Positions 40,001 to 54,298 of a DNA stretch of 64,000 nucleotides are shown one piece after another. Within the stretch, counting starts at the first letter, position 1. Each line of letters opens with the position of its first letter. A program made the position numbers and the translations under genes. The stretch is from Auanema rhodensis. Its lineage: Eukaryota > Nematoda > Chromadorea > Rhabditida > Rhabditidae. The notes beneath the pieces were generated by a model, which saw only the letters and a list, made by a program, of their open reading frames with translations, searched no databases and was not told the origin of the DNA. Location: the NCBI GenBank assembly GCA_964057225.1, contig OZ059899.1:1-64000 (forward strand). The letters run 5' to 3'.

Positions 40001-40879
40001 ATAAATTAAAGTTCACGTAAATTTCAAAGTCATGGTTACCATGCACCACTATCAATAAAAATTTGTTTTTAGACTAATATGGACATGGGGAATCTAATTT
40101 TGAAAACCGCATCTCTTTATCTTTCACGTGAAGCGAGTTACATACCAAGTGCACATCACGTGTACATTTAATTAGCATAAATTAAAGTTCACGTAAATTT
40201 CAAAGTCATGGTTACCATGAACCAATATCAATAAAAATTTGTTTTTAGACTAATATGGACATGGGGAATCTAATTTTGAAAACCGCATCTCTTTATCTTT
40301 TACGTGAAGCGAGTTACATAACAAGTGCACATCACGTGTACATTTAATTAGCATAAATTAAAGTTCACGTAAATTTCAAAGTCATGGTTACCATGAACCA
40401 ATATCAATAAAAATTTGTTTTTAGACTAATATGGACATGGGGAATCTAATTTTGAAAACCGCATCTCTTTATCTTTCACGTGAAGCGAGTTACATACCAA
40501 GTGCACATCACGTGTACATTTAATTAGCATAAATTAAAGTTCACGTAAATTTCAAAGTCATGGTTACCATGAACCAATATCAATAAAAATTTGTTTTTAG
40601 ACTAATATGGACATGGGGAATCTAATTTTGGAAACCGCATCTCTTTATCTTTCACGTGAAGCGAGTTACATACCAAGTGCACATCACGTGTACATTTAAT
40701 TAGCATAAATTAAAGTTCACGTAAATTTCAAAGTCATGGTTACCATGAAGCAATATCAATAAAAATTTGTTTTTAGACTAATATGGACATGGGGAATCTA
40801 ATTTTGAAAACCGCATCTCTTTATCTTTCACGTGAAGCGAGTTACATACCAAGTGCACATCACGTGTACATTTAATTAG

Positions 40880-43800
40880 CATAAATTAAAGTTCACGTAA
40901 AATTCAAAGTCATGGTTACCATGCACCAATATCAATAAAAATTTGTTTTTAGACTAATATGGACATGGGGAATCTAATTTTGAAAACCGCATCTCTTTAT
41001 CTTTCACGTGAAGCGAGTTACATACCAAGTGCACATCACGTGTACATTTAATTAGCATAAATTAAAGTTCACGTAAATTTCAAAGTCATGGTTACCATGA
41101 ACCAATATCAATAAAAATTTGTTTTTAGACTAATATGGACATGGGAAATCTAATTTTAAAAACCGCATCTCTTTATCTTTCACGTGAAGCGAGTTACATA
41201 CCAAGTGCACATCACGTGTACATTTAATTAGCATAAATTAAAGTTCACGTAAAATTCAAAGTCATGGTTACCATGCACCAATATCAATAAAAATTTGTTT
41301 TTAGACTAATATGGACATGGGGAATCTAATTTTGAAAACCGCATCTCTTTATCTTTCATGTGAAGCGAGTTACATACCAAGTGCACATCACGTGTACATT
41401 TAATTAGCATAAATTAAAGTTCACGTAAAATTCAAAGTCATGGTTACCATGCACCAATATCAATAAAAATTTGTTTTTAGACTAATATGGACATGGGGAA
41501 TCTAATTTTGAAAACCGCATCTCTTTATCTTTCATGTGAAGCGAGTTACATACCAAGTGCACATCACGTGTACATTTAATTAGCATAAATTAAAGTTCAC
41601 GTAAATTTCAAAGTCATGGTTACCATGCACCAATATCAATAAAAATTTGTTTTTAGACTAATATGGACATGGGGAATCTAATTTTGAAAACCGCATCTCT
41701 TTATCTTTCACGTGAAGCGAGTTACATACCAAGTGCACATCACGTGTACATTTAATTAGCATAAATTAAAGTTCACGTAAATTTCAAAGTCATGGTTACC
41801 ATGAACCAATATCAATAAAAATTTGTTTTTAGACTAATATGGACATGGGAAATCTAATTTTAAAAACCGCATCTCTTTATCTTTCACGTGAAGCGAGTTA
41901 CATACCAAGTGCACATCACGTGTACATTTAATTAGCATAAATTAAAGTTCACGTAAAATTCAAAGTCATGGTTACCATGCACCAATATCAATAAAAATTT
42001 GTTTTTAGACTAATATGGACATGGGGAATCTAATTTTGAAAACCGCATCTCTTTATCTTTCACGTGAAGCGAGTTACATACCAAGTGCACATCACGTGTA
42101 CATTTAATTAGCATAAATTAAAGTTCACGTAAATTTCAAAGTCATGGTTACCATGAACCAATATCAATAAAAATTTGTTTTTAGACTAATATGGACATGG
42201 GGAATCTAATTTTGAAAACCGCATCTCTTTATCTTTCACGTGAAGCGAGTTACATACCAAGTGCACATCACGTGTACATTTAATTAGCATAAATTAAAGT
42301 TCACGTAAATTTCAAAGTCATGGTTACCATGCACCAATATCAATAAAAATTTGTTTTTAGACTAATATGGACATGGGGAATCTAATTTTGAAAACCGCAT
42401 CTCTTTATCTTTCACGTGAAGCGAGTTACATACCAAGTGCACATCACGTGTACATTTAATTAGCATAAATTAAAGTTCACGTAAATTTCAAAGTCATGGT
42501 TACCATGAACCAATATCAATAAAAATTTGTTTTTAGACTAATATGGACATGGGGAATCTAATTTTGAAAACCGCATCTCTTTATCTTTCACGTGAAGCGA
42601 GTTACACACCAAGTGCACATCACGTGTACATTTAATTAGCATAAATTAAAGTTCACGTAAATTTCAAAGTCATGGTTACCATGAACCAATATCAATAAAA
42701 ATTTGTTTTTAGACTAATATGGACATGGGGAATCTAATTTTGAAAACCGCATCTCTTTATCTTTCACGTGAAGCGAGTTACATACCAAGTGCACATCACG
42801 TGTACATTTAATTAGCATAAATTAAAGTTCACGTAAATTTCAAAGTCATGGTTACCATGAAGCAATATCAATAAAAATTTGTTTTTAGACTAATATGGAC
42901 ATGGGGAATCTAATTTTGAAAACCGCATCTCTTTATCTTTCACGTGAAGCGAGTTACATACCAAGTGCACATCACGTGTACATTTAATTAGCATAAATTA
43001 AAGTTCACGTAAAATTCAAAGTCATGGTTACCATGCACCAATATCAATAAGAATTGGTTTTTAGACTAATATGGACATGGGGAATCTAATTTTGAAAACC
43101 GCATCTCTTTATCTTTCACGTGAAGCGAGTTACATACCAAGTGCACATCACGTGTACATTTAATTAGCATAAATTAAAGTTCACGTAAATTTCAAAGTCA
43201 TGGTTACCATGCACCAATATCAATAAAAATTTGTTTTTAGACTAATATGGACATGGGGAATCTAATTTTGAAAACCGCATCTCTTTATCTTTCACGTGAA
43301 GCGAGTTACATACCAAGTGCACATCACGTGTACATTTAATTAGCATAAATTAAAGTTCACGTAAATTTCAAAGTCATGGTTACCATGCACCAATATCAAT
43401 AAAAATTTGTTTTTAGACTAATATGGACATGGGGAATCTAATTTTGAAAACCGCATCTCTTTATCTTTCACGTGAAGCGAGTTACATACCAAGTGCACAT
43501 CACGTGTACATTTAATTAGCATAAATTAAAGTTCACGTAAATTTCAAAGTCATGGTTACCATGAACCAATATCAATAAAAATTTGTTTTTAGACTAATAT
43601 GGACATGGGAAATCTAATTTTAAAAACCGCATCTCTTTATCTTTCACGTGAAGCGAGTTACATACCAAGTGCACATCACGTGTACATTTAATTAGCATAA
43701 ATTAAAGTTCACGTAAAATTCAAAGTCATGGTTACCATGCACCAATATCAATAAAAATTTGTTTTTAGACTAATATGGACATGGGGAATCTAATTTTGAA

Positions 43801-44350
43801 AACCGCATCTCTTTATCTTTCATGTGAAGCGAGTTACATACCAAGTGCACATCACGTGTACATTTAATTAGCATAAATTAAAGTTCACGTAAATTTCAAA
43901 GTCATGGTTACCATGCACCAATATCAATAAAAATTTGTTTTTAGACTAATATGGACATGGGGAATCTAATTTTGAAAACCGCATCTCTTTATCTTTCACG
44001 TGAAGCGAGTTACATACCAAGTGCACATCACGTGTACATTTAATTAGCATAAATTAAAGTTCACGTAAATTTCAAAGTCATGGTTACCATGAACCAATAT
44101 CAATAAAAATTTGTTTTTAGACTAATATGGACATGGGAAATCTAATTTTAAAAACCGCATCTCTTTATCTTTCACGTGAAGCGAATTACATACCAAGTGC
44201 ACATCACGTGTACATTTAATTAGCATAAATTAAAGTTCACGTAAAATTCAAAGTCATGGTTACCATGCACCAATATCAATAAAAATTTGTTTTTAGACTA
44301 ATATGGACATGGGGAATCTAATTTTGAAAACCGCATCTCTTTATCTTTCA
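40880..44350 (+). repeat. Region of repeated GGGAAATC/TTTTAAAAACC units
   Basis: A double variant, CATGGGAAATC with TAATTTTAAAAACC, marks monomers at 41141, 41845, 43605 and 44133. These are spaced 4, 10 and 3 monomers apart, each followed by an AAAATTC/GCACC unit and usually a TTCATGTG unit. The spacing is variable, so this is a set of overlapping duplications rather than a fixed higher-order repeat. A private AAGAATTGG change occurs near 43051. Confidence 0.65.
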
Positions 44351-44799
44351 TGTGAAGCGAGTTACATACCAAGTGCACATCACGTGTACATTTAATTAGC
44401 ATAAATTAAAGTTCACTTAAATTTCAAAGTCATGGTTACCATGCACCAATATCAATAAAAATTTGTTTTCAGACTAATATGGACATGGGGAATCTAATTT
44501 TGAAAACCACATCTCTTTATCTTTCACGTGAAGCGAGTTACATACCAAGTGCACATCACGTGTACATTTAATTAGCATAAATTAAAGTTCACGTAAATTT
44601 CAAAGTCATGGTTACCATGCACCAATATCAATAAAAATTTGTTTTTAGACTAATATCGACATGGGGAATCTAATTTTGAAAACCGCATCTCTTTATCTTT
44701 CACGTGAAGCGAGTTACATACCAAGTGCACATCACGTGTACATTTAATTAGCATAAACTAAAGTTCACGTAAATTTCAAAGTCATGGTTACCATGAACC

Positions 44800-46430
44800 A
44801 ATATCAATAAAAATTTGTTTTTAGACTAATATGGACATGGGGAATCTAATTTTGAAAACCGCATCTCTTTATCTTTCACGTGAAGCGAGTTACATACCAA
44901 GTGCACATCACGTGTACATTTAATTAGCATAAATTAAAGTTCACGTAAATTTCAAAGTCATGGTTACCATGCACCAATATCAATAAAAATTTGTTTTTAG
45001 ACTAATATGGACATGGGGAATCTAATTTTGAAAACCGCATCTCTTTATCTTTCATGTGAAGCGAGTTACATACCAAGTGCACATCACGTGTACATTTAAT
45101 TAGCATAAATTAAAGTTCACGTAAATTTCAAAGTCATGGTTACCATGCACCAATATCAATAAAAATTTGTTTTCAGACTAATATGGACATGGGGAATCTA
45201 ATTTTGAAAACCGCATCTCTTTATCTTTCACGTGAAGCGAGTTACATACCAAGTGCACATCACGTGTACATTTAATTAGCATAAATTAAAGTTCACGTAA
45301 ATTTCAAAGTCATGGTTACCATGCACCAATATCAATTAAAATTTGTTTTTAGACTAATATCGACATGGGGAATCTAATTTTGAAAACCGCATCTCTTTAT
45401 CTTTCACGTGAAGCGAGTTACATACCAAGTGCACATCACGTGTACATTTAATTAGCATAAACTAAAGTTCACGTAAATTTCAAAGTCATGGTTACCATGA
45501 ACCAATATCAATAAAAATTTGTTTTTAGACTAATATGGACATGGGGAATCTAATTTTGAAAACCGCATCTCTTTATCTTTCACGTGAAGCGAGTTACATA
45601 CCAAGTGCACATCACGTGTACATTTAATTAGCATAAATTAAAGTTCACGTAAATTTCAAAGTCATGGTTACCATGAAGCAATATCAATAAAAATTTGTTT
45701 TTAGACTAATATGGACATGGGGAATCTAATTTTGAAAACCGCATCTCTTTATCTTTCACGTGAAGCGAGTTACATACCAAGTGCACATCACGTGTACATT
45801 TAATTAGCATAAATTAAAGTTCACGTAAAATTCAAAGTCATGGTTACCATGCACCAATATCAATAAAAATTTGTTTTTAGACTAATATGGACATGGGGAA
45901 TCTAATTTTGAAAACCGCATCTCTTTATCTTTTACGTGAAGCGAGTTACATACCAAGTGCACATCACGTGTACATTTAATTAGCATAAATTAAAGTTCAC
46001 GTAAATTTCAAAGTCATGGTTACCATGCACCAATATCAATAAAAATTTGTTTTTAGACTAATATGGACATGGGGAATCTAATTTTGAAAACCGCATCTCT
46101 TTATCTTTTACGTGAAGCGAGTTACATACCAAGTGCACATCACGTGTACATTTAATTAGCATAAATTAAAGTTCACGTAAAATTCAAAGTCATGGTTACC
46201 ATGCACCAATATCAATAAAAATTTGTTTTTAGACTAATATGGACATGGGGAATCTAATTTTGAAAACCGCATCTCTTTATCTTTTACGTGAAGCGAGTTA
46301 CATACCAAGTGCACATCACGTGTACATTTAATTAGCATAAATTAAAGTTCACGTAAATTTCAAAGTCATGGTTACCATGAACCAATATCAATAAAAATTT
46401 GTTTTTAGACTAATATGGACATGGGGAATC
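44800..46430 (+). repeat. 13-mer offset duplication, left copy (2288 bp)
   Basis: Ordered markers TTCATGTG (about 45055), TTTTCAG (45175), AATTAAAATTTG (about 45337), TAATATCGAC (45361), AAACTAAAG (about 45462), GAAGC (about 45677) and then TTTACGTG units all recur 2288 bp (13 monomers) later. The match is lost at about 46432, where this copy has TCTGATTTTG. A related but less complete cassette lies 704 bp upstream (TAATATCGAC at 44657). Confidence 0.75.
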
Positions 46431-47089
46431 TGATTTTGAAAACCGCATCTCTTTATCTTTCAAGTGAAGCGAGTTACATACCAAGTGCACATCACGTGTA
46501 CATTTAATTAGCATAAATTAAAGTTCACGTAAAATTCAAAGTCATGGTTACCATGCACCAATATCAATAAAAATTTGTTTTTAGACTAATATGGACATGG
46601 GGAATCTAATTTTGAAAACCGCATCTCTTTATCTTTTACGTGAAGCGAGTTACATACCAAGTGCACATCACGTGTACATTTTATTAGCATAAATTAAAGT
46701 TCACGTAAATTTCAAAGTCATGGTTACCATGAACCAATATCAATAAAAATTTGTTTTTAGACTAATATGGACATGGGGAATCTAATTTTGAAAACCGCAT
46801 CTCTTTATCTTTCATGTGAAGCGAGTTACATACCAAGTGCACATCACGTGTACATTTAATTAGCATAAATTAAAGTTCACGTAAATTTCAAAGTCATGGT
46901 TACCATGCACCAATATCAATAAAAATTTGTTTTTAGACTAATATGGACATGGGGAATCTAATTTTGAAAACCGCATCTCTTTATCTTTTACGTGAAGCGA
47001 GTTACATACCAAGTGCACATCACGTGTACATTTAATTAGCATAAATTAAAGTTCACGTAAAATTCAAAGTCATGGTTACCATGCACCAA

Positions 47090-48720
47090 TATCAATAAAA
47101 ATTTGTTTTTAGACTAATATGGACATGGGGAATCTAATTTTGAAAACCGCATCTCTTTATCTTTCACGTGAAGCGAGTTACATACCAAGTGCACATCACG
47201 TGTACATTTAATTAGCATAAATTAAAGTTCACGTAAATTTCAAAGTCATGGTTACCATGCACCAATATCAATAAAAATTTGTTTTTAGACTAATATGGAC
47301 ATGGGGAATCTAATTTTGAAAACCGCATCTCTTTATCTTTCATGTGAAGCGAGTTACATACCAAGTGCACATCACGTGTACATTTAATTAGCATAAATTA
47401 AAGTTCACGTAAATTTCAAAGTCATGGTTACCATGCACCAATATCAATAAAAATTTGTTTTCAGACTAATATGGACATGGGGAATCTAATTTTGAAAACC
47501 GCATCTCTTTATCTTTCACGTGAAGCGAGTTACATACCAAGTGCACATCACGTGTACATTTAATTAGCATAAATTAAAGTTCACGTAAATTTCAAAGTCA
47601 TGGTTACCATGCACCAATATCAATTAAAATTTGTTTTTAGACTAATATCGACATGGGGAATCTAATTTTGAAAACCGCATCTCTTTATCTTTCACGTGAA
47701 GCGAGTTACATAACAAGTGCACATCACGTGTACATTTAATTAGCATAAACTAAAGTTCACGTAAATTTCAAAGTCATGGTTACCATGAACCAATATCAAT
47801 AAAAATTTGTTTTTAGACTAATATGGACATGGGGAATCTAATTTTGAAAACCGCATCTCTTTATCTTTCACGTGAAGCGAGTTACATACCAAGTGCACAT
47901 CACGTGTACATTTAATTAGCATAAATTAAAGTTCACGTAAATTTCAAAGTCATGGTTACCATGAAGCAATATCAATAAAAATTTGTTTTTAGACTAATAT
48001 GGACATGGGGAATCTAATTTTGAAAACCGCATCTCTTTATCTTTCACGTGAAGCGAGTTACATACCAAGTGCACATCACGTGTACATTTAATTAGCATAA
48101 ATTAAAGTTCACGTAAAATTCAAAGTCATGGTTACCATGCACCAATATCAATAAAAATTTGTTTTTAGACTAATATGGACATGGGGAATCTAATTTTGAA
48201 AACCGCATCTCTTTATCTTTTACGTGAAGCGAGTTACATACCAAGTGCACATCACGTGTACATTTAATTAGCATAAATTAAAGTTCACGTAAATTTCAAA
48301 GTCATGGTTACCATGCACCAATATCAATAAAAATTTGTTTTTAGACTAATATGGACATGGGGAATCTAATTTTGAAAACCGCATCTCTTTATCTTTTACG
48401 TGAAGCGAGTTACATACCAAGTGCACATCACGTGTACATTTAATTAGCATAAATTAAAGTTCACGTAAAATTCAAAGTCATGGTTACCATGCACCAATAT
48501 CAATAAAAATTTGTTTTTAGACTAATATGGACATGGGGAATCTAATTTTGAAAACCGCATCTCTTTATCTTTTACGTGAAGCGAGTTACATACCAAGTGC
48601 ACATCACGTGTACATTTTATTAGCATAAATTAAAGTTCACGTAAATTTCAAAGTCATGGTTACCATGAACCAATATCAATAAAAATTTGTTTTTAGACTA
48701 ATATGGACATGGGGAATCTA
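47090..48720 (+). repeat. 13-mer offset duplication, right copy
   Basis: This is the partner of 44.8-46.4 kb at +2288 bp, with TTCATGTG at 47343, TTTTCAG at about 47462, AATTAAAATTTG near 47625, TAATATCGAC at 47649, AAACTAAAG near 47750, GAAGC near 47964 and TTTACGTG units at 48220, 48398 and 48574. A private ACATAACAAGT change occurs near 47712. Confidence 0.75.
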
Positions 48721-49279
48721 ATTTTGAAAACCGCATCTCTTTATCTTTCACGTGAAGCGAGTTACATACCAAGTGCACATCACGTGTACATTTAATTAGC
48801 ATAAATTAAAGTTCACGTAAAATTCAAAGTCATGGTTACCATGCACCAATATCAATAAAAATTTGTTTTTAGACTAATATGGACATGGGGAATCTAATTT
48901 TGAAAACCGCATCTCTTTATCTTTCATGTGAAGCGAGTTACATACCAAGTGCACATCACGTGTACATTTAATTAGCATAAATTAAAGTTCACGTAAATTT
49001 CAAAGTCATGGTTACCATGCACCAATATCAATAAAAATTTGTTTTCAGACTAATATGGACATGGGGAATCTAATTTTGAAAACCGCATCTCTTTATCTTT
49101 CACGTGAAGCGAGTTACATACCAAGTGCACATCACGTGTACATTTAATTAGCATAAATTAAAGTTCACGTAAATTTCAAAGTCATGGTTACCATGCACCA
49201 ATATCAATAAAAATTTGTTTTTAGACTAATATGGACATGGGGAATCTAATTTTGAAAACCGCATCTCTTTATCTTTCAC

Positions 49280-52200
49280 GTGAAGCGAGTTACATACCAA
49301 GTGCACATCACGTGTACATTTAATTAGCATAAATTAAAGTTCACGTAAATTTCAAAGTCATGGTTACCATGAACCAATATCAATAAAAATTTGTTTTTAG
49401 ACTAATATGGACATGGGGAATCTGATTTTGAAAACCGCATCTCTTCATCTTTCACGTGAAGCGAGTTACATACCAAGTGCACATCACGTGTACATTTAAT
49501 TAGCATAAACTAAAGTTCACGTAAATTTCAAAGTCATGGTTACCATGAACCAATATCAATAAAAATTTGTTTTCAGACTAATATGGACATGGGGAATCTA
49601 ATTTTGAAAACCGCATCTCTTTATCTTTCACGTGAAGCGAGTTACATACCAAGTGCACATCACGTGTACATTTAATTAGCATAAATTAAAGTTCACGTAA
49701 ATTTCAAAGTCATGGTTACCATGCACCAATATCAATTAAAATTTGTTTTTAGACTAATATCGACATGGGGAATCTAATTTTGAAAACCGCATCTCTTTAT
49801 CTTTCACGTGAAGCGAGTTACATACCAAGTGCACATCACGTGTACATTTAATTAGCATAAATTAAAGTTCACGTAAAATTCAAAGTCATGGTTACCATGC
49901 ACCAATATCAATAAAAATTTGTTTTTAGACTAATATGGACATGGGGAATCTAATTTTGAAAACCGCATCTCTTTATCTTTTACGTGAAGCGAGTTACATA
50001 CCAAGTGCACATCACGTGTACATTTAATTAGCATAAATTAAAGTTCACGTAAATTTCAAAGTCATGGTTACCATGCACCAATATCAATAAAAATTTGTTT
50101 TTAGACTAATATGGACATGGGGAATCTGATTTTGAAAACCGCATCTCTTCATCTTTCACGTGAAGCGAGTTACATACCAAGTGCACATCACGTGTACATT
50201 TAATTAGCATAAACTAAAGTTCACGTAAATTTCAAAGTCATGGTTACCATGAACCAATATCAATAAAAATTTGTTTTCAGACTAATATGGACATGGGGAA
50301 TCTAATTTTGAAAACCGCATCTCTTTATCTTTCACGTGAAGCGAGTTACATACCAAGTGCACATCACGTGTACATTTAATTAGCATAAATTAAAGTTCAC
50401 GTAAAATTCAAAGTCATGGTTACCATGCACCAATATCAATAAAAATTTGTTTTTAGACTAATATGGACATGGGGAATCTGATTTTGAAAACCGCATCTCT
50501 TTATCTTTCAAGTGAAGCGAGTTACATACCAAGTGCACATCACGTGTACATTTAATTAGCATAAATTAAAGTTCACGTAAAATTCAAAGTCATGGTTACC
50601 ATGCACCAATATCAATAAAAATTTGTTTTTAGACTAATATGGACATGGGGAATCTAATTTTGAAAACCGCATCTCTTTATCTTTTACGTGAAGCGAGTTA
50701 CATACCAAGTGCACATCACGTGTACATTTAATTAGCATAAATTAAAGTTCACGTAAAATTCAAAGTCATGGTTACCATGCACCAATATCAATAAAAATTT
50801 GTTTTTAGACTAATATGGACATGGGGAATCTAATTTTGAAAACCGCATCTCTTTATCTTTTACGTGAAGCGAGTTACATACCAAGTGCACATCACGTGTA
50901 CATTTAATTAGCATAAATTAAAGTTCACGTAAAATTCAAAGTCATGGTTACCATGCACCAATATCAATAAAAATTTGTTTTTAGACTAATATGGACATGG
51001 AGAATCTAATTTTGAAAACCGCATCTCTTTATCTTTTACGTGAAGCGAGTTACATACCAAGTGCACATCACGTGTACATTTAATTAGCATAAATTAAAGT
51101 TCACGTAAAATTCAAAGTCATGGTTACCATGCACCAATATCAATAAAAATTTGTTTTTAGACTAATATGGACATGGGGAATCTAATTTTGAAAACCGCAT
51201 CTCTTTATCTTTTACGTGAAGCGAGTTACATACCAAGTGCACATCACGTGTACATTTAATTAGCATAAATTAAAGTTCACGTAAATTTCAAAGTCATGGT
51301 TACCATGAACCAATATCAATAAAAATTTGTTTTTAGACTAATATGGACATGGGGAATCTGATTTTGAAAACCGCATCTCTTTATCTTTCAAGTGAAGCGA
51401 GTTACATACCAAGTGCACATCACGTGTACATTTAATTAGCATAAATTAAAGTTCACGTAAAATTCAAAGTCATGGTTACCATGCACCAATATCAATAAAA
51501 ATTTGTTTTTAGACTAATATGGACATGGGGAATCTAATTTTGAAAACCGCATCTCTTTATCTTTTACGTGAAGCGAGTTACATACCAAGTGCACATCACG
51601 TGTACATTTAATTAGCATAAATTAAAGTTCACGTAAAATTCAAAGTCATGGTTACCATGCACCAATATCAATAAAAATTTGTTTTTAGACTAATATGGAC
51701 ATGGGGAATCTAATTTTGAAAACCGCATCTCTTTATCTTTCATGTGAAGCGAGTTACATACCAAGTGCACATCACGTGTACATTTAATTAGCATAAATTA
51801 AAGTTCACGTAAATTTCAAAGTCATGGTTACCATGAACCAATATCAATAAAAATTTGTTTTTAGACTAATATGGACATGGGGAATCTGATTTTGAAAACC
51901 GCATCTCTTCATCTTTCACGTGAAGCGAGTTACATACCAAGTGCACATCACGTGTACATTTAATTAGCATAAACTAAAGTTCACGTAAATTTCAAAGTCA
52001 TGGTTACCATGAACCAATATCAATAAAAATTTGTTTTCAGACTAATATGGACATGGGGAATCTAATTTTGAAAACCGCATCTCTTTATCTTTCACGTGAA
52101 GCGAGTTACATACCAAGTGCACATCACGTGTACATTTAATTAGCATAAATTAAAGTTCACGTAAATTTCAAAGTCATGGTTACCATGCACCAATATCAAT

Positions 52201-54298
52201 TAAAATTTGTTTTTAGACTAATATCGACATGGGGAATCTAATTTTGAAAACCGCATCTCTTTATCTTTCACGTGAAGCGAGTTACATACCAAGTGCACAT
52301 CACGTGTACATTTAATTAGCATAAATTAAAGTTCACGTAAAATTCAAAGTCATGGTTACCATGCACCAATATCAATAAAAATTTGTTTTTAGACTAATAT
52401 GGACATGGGGAATCTAATTTTGAAAACCGCATCTCTTTATCTTTTACGTGAAGCGAGTTACATACCAAGTGCACATCACGTGTACATTTAATTAGCATAA
52501 ATTAAAGTTCACGTAAATTTCAAAGTCATGGTTACCATGCACCAATATCAATAAAAATTTGTTTTTAGACTAATATGGACATGGGGAATCTAATTTTGAA
52601 AACCGCATCTCTTTATCTTTTACGTGAAGCGAGTTACATACCAAGTGCACATCACGTGTACATTTAATTAGCATAAATTAAAGTTCACGTAAAATTCAAA
52701 GTCATGGTTACCATGCACCAATATCAATAAAAATTTGTTTTTAGACTAATATGGACATGGGGAATCTAATTTTGAAAACCGCATCTCTTTATCTTTTACG
52801 TGAAGCGAGTTACATACCAAGTGCACATCACGTGTACATTTAATTAGCATAAATTAAAGTTCACGTAAAATTCAAAGTCATGGTTACCATGCACCAATAT
52901 CAATAAAAATTTGTTTTTAGACTAATATGGACATGGGGAATCTGATTTTGAAAACCGCATCTCTTTATCTTTCAAGTGAAGCGAGTTACATACCAAGTGC
53001 ACATCACGTGTACATTTAATTAGCATAAATTAAAGTTCACGTAAAATTCAAAGTCATGGTTACCATGCACCAATATCAATAAAAATTTGTTTTTAGACTA
53101 ATATGGACATGGGGAATCTAATTTTGAAAACCGCATCTCTTTATCTTTTACGTGAAGCGAGTTACATACCAAGTGCACATCACGTGTACATTTAATTAGC
53201 ATAAATTAAAGTTCACGTAAAATTCAAAGTCATGGTTACCATGCACCAATATCAATAAAAATTTGTTTTTAGACTAATATGGACATGGGGAATCTAATTT
53301 TGAAAACCGCATCTCTTTATCTTTTACGTGAAGCGAGTTACATACCAAGTGCACATCACGTGTACATTTAATTAGCATAAATTAAAGTTCACGTAAAATT
53401 CAAAGTCATGGTTACCATGCACCAATATCAATAAAAATTTGTTTTTAGACTAATATGGACATGGAGAATCTAATTTTGAAAACCGCATCTCTTTATCTTT
53501 TACGTGAAGCGAGTTACATACCAAGTGCACATCACGTGTACATTTAATTAGCATAAATTAAAGTTCACGTAAAATTCAAAGTCATGGTTACCATGCACCA
53601 ATATCAATAAAAATTTGTTTTTAGACTAATATGGACATGGGGAATCTAATTTTGAAAACCGCATCTCTTTATCTTTTACGTGAAGCGAGTTACATACCAA
53701 GTGCACATCACGTGTACATTTAATTAGCATAAATTAAAGTTCACGTAAATTTCAAAGTCATGGTTACCATGAACCAATATCAATAAAAATTTGTTTTTAG
53801 ACTAATATGGACATGGGGAATCTGATTTTGAAAACCGCATCTCTTTATCTTTCAAGTGAAGCGAGTTACATACCAAGTGCACATCACGTGTACATTTAAT
53901 TAGCATAAATTAAAGTTCACGTAAAATTCAAAGTCATGGTTACCATGCACCAATATCAATAAAAATTTGTTTTTAGACTAATATGGACATGGGGAATCTA
54001 ATTTTGAAAACCGCATCTCTTTATCTTTTACGTGAAGCGAGTTACATACCAAGTGCACATCACGTGTACATTTAATTAGCATAAATTAAAGTTCACGTAA
54101 AATTCAAAGTCATGGTTACCATGCACCAATATCAATAAAAATTTGTTTTTAGACTAATATGGACATGGGGAATCTAATTTTGAAAACCGCATCTCTTTAT
54201 CTTTCATGTGAAGCGAGTTACATACCAAGTGCACATCACGTGTACATTTAATTAGCATAAATTAAAGTTCACGTAAATTTCAAAGTCATGGTTACCAT
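49280..54298 (+). repeat. 14-mer (2464-bp) tandem duplication, about 2 turns
   Basis: Markers recur at exactly +2464 bp: CTCTTCATC (49446/51910), AAACTAAAG, TTTTCAG, TAATATCGAC (49761/52225), TTCAAGTG (50511/52975 and 51391/53855), CATGGAGAATC (51001/53465) and TTCATGTG (51743/54207). One interval disagrees: 50127-50336 differs at about eight sites from 52591-52800, while agreeing elsewhere. That patch carries the variant set of 49423-49576 and looks like a conversion tract. The outer limits are set by mismatches at about 49279 and 54299. Confidence 0.85.
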
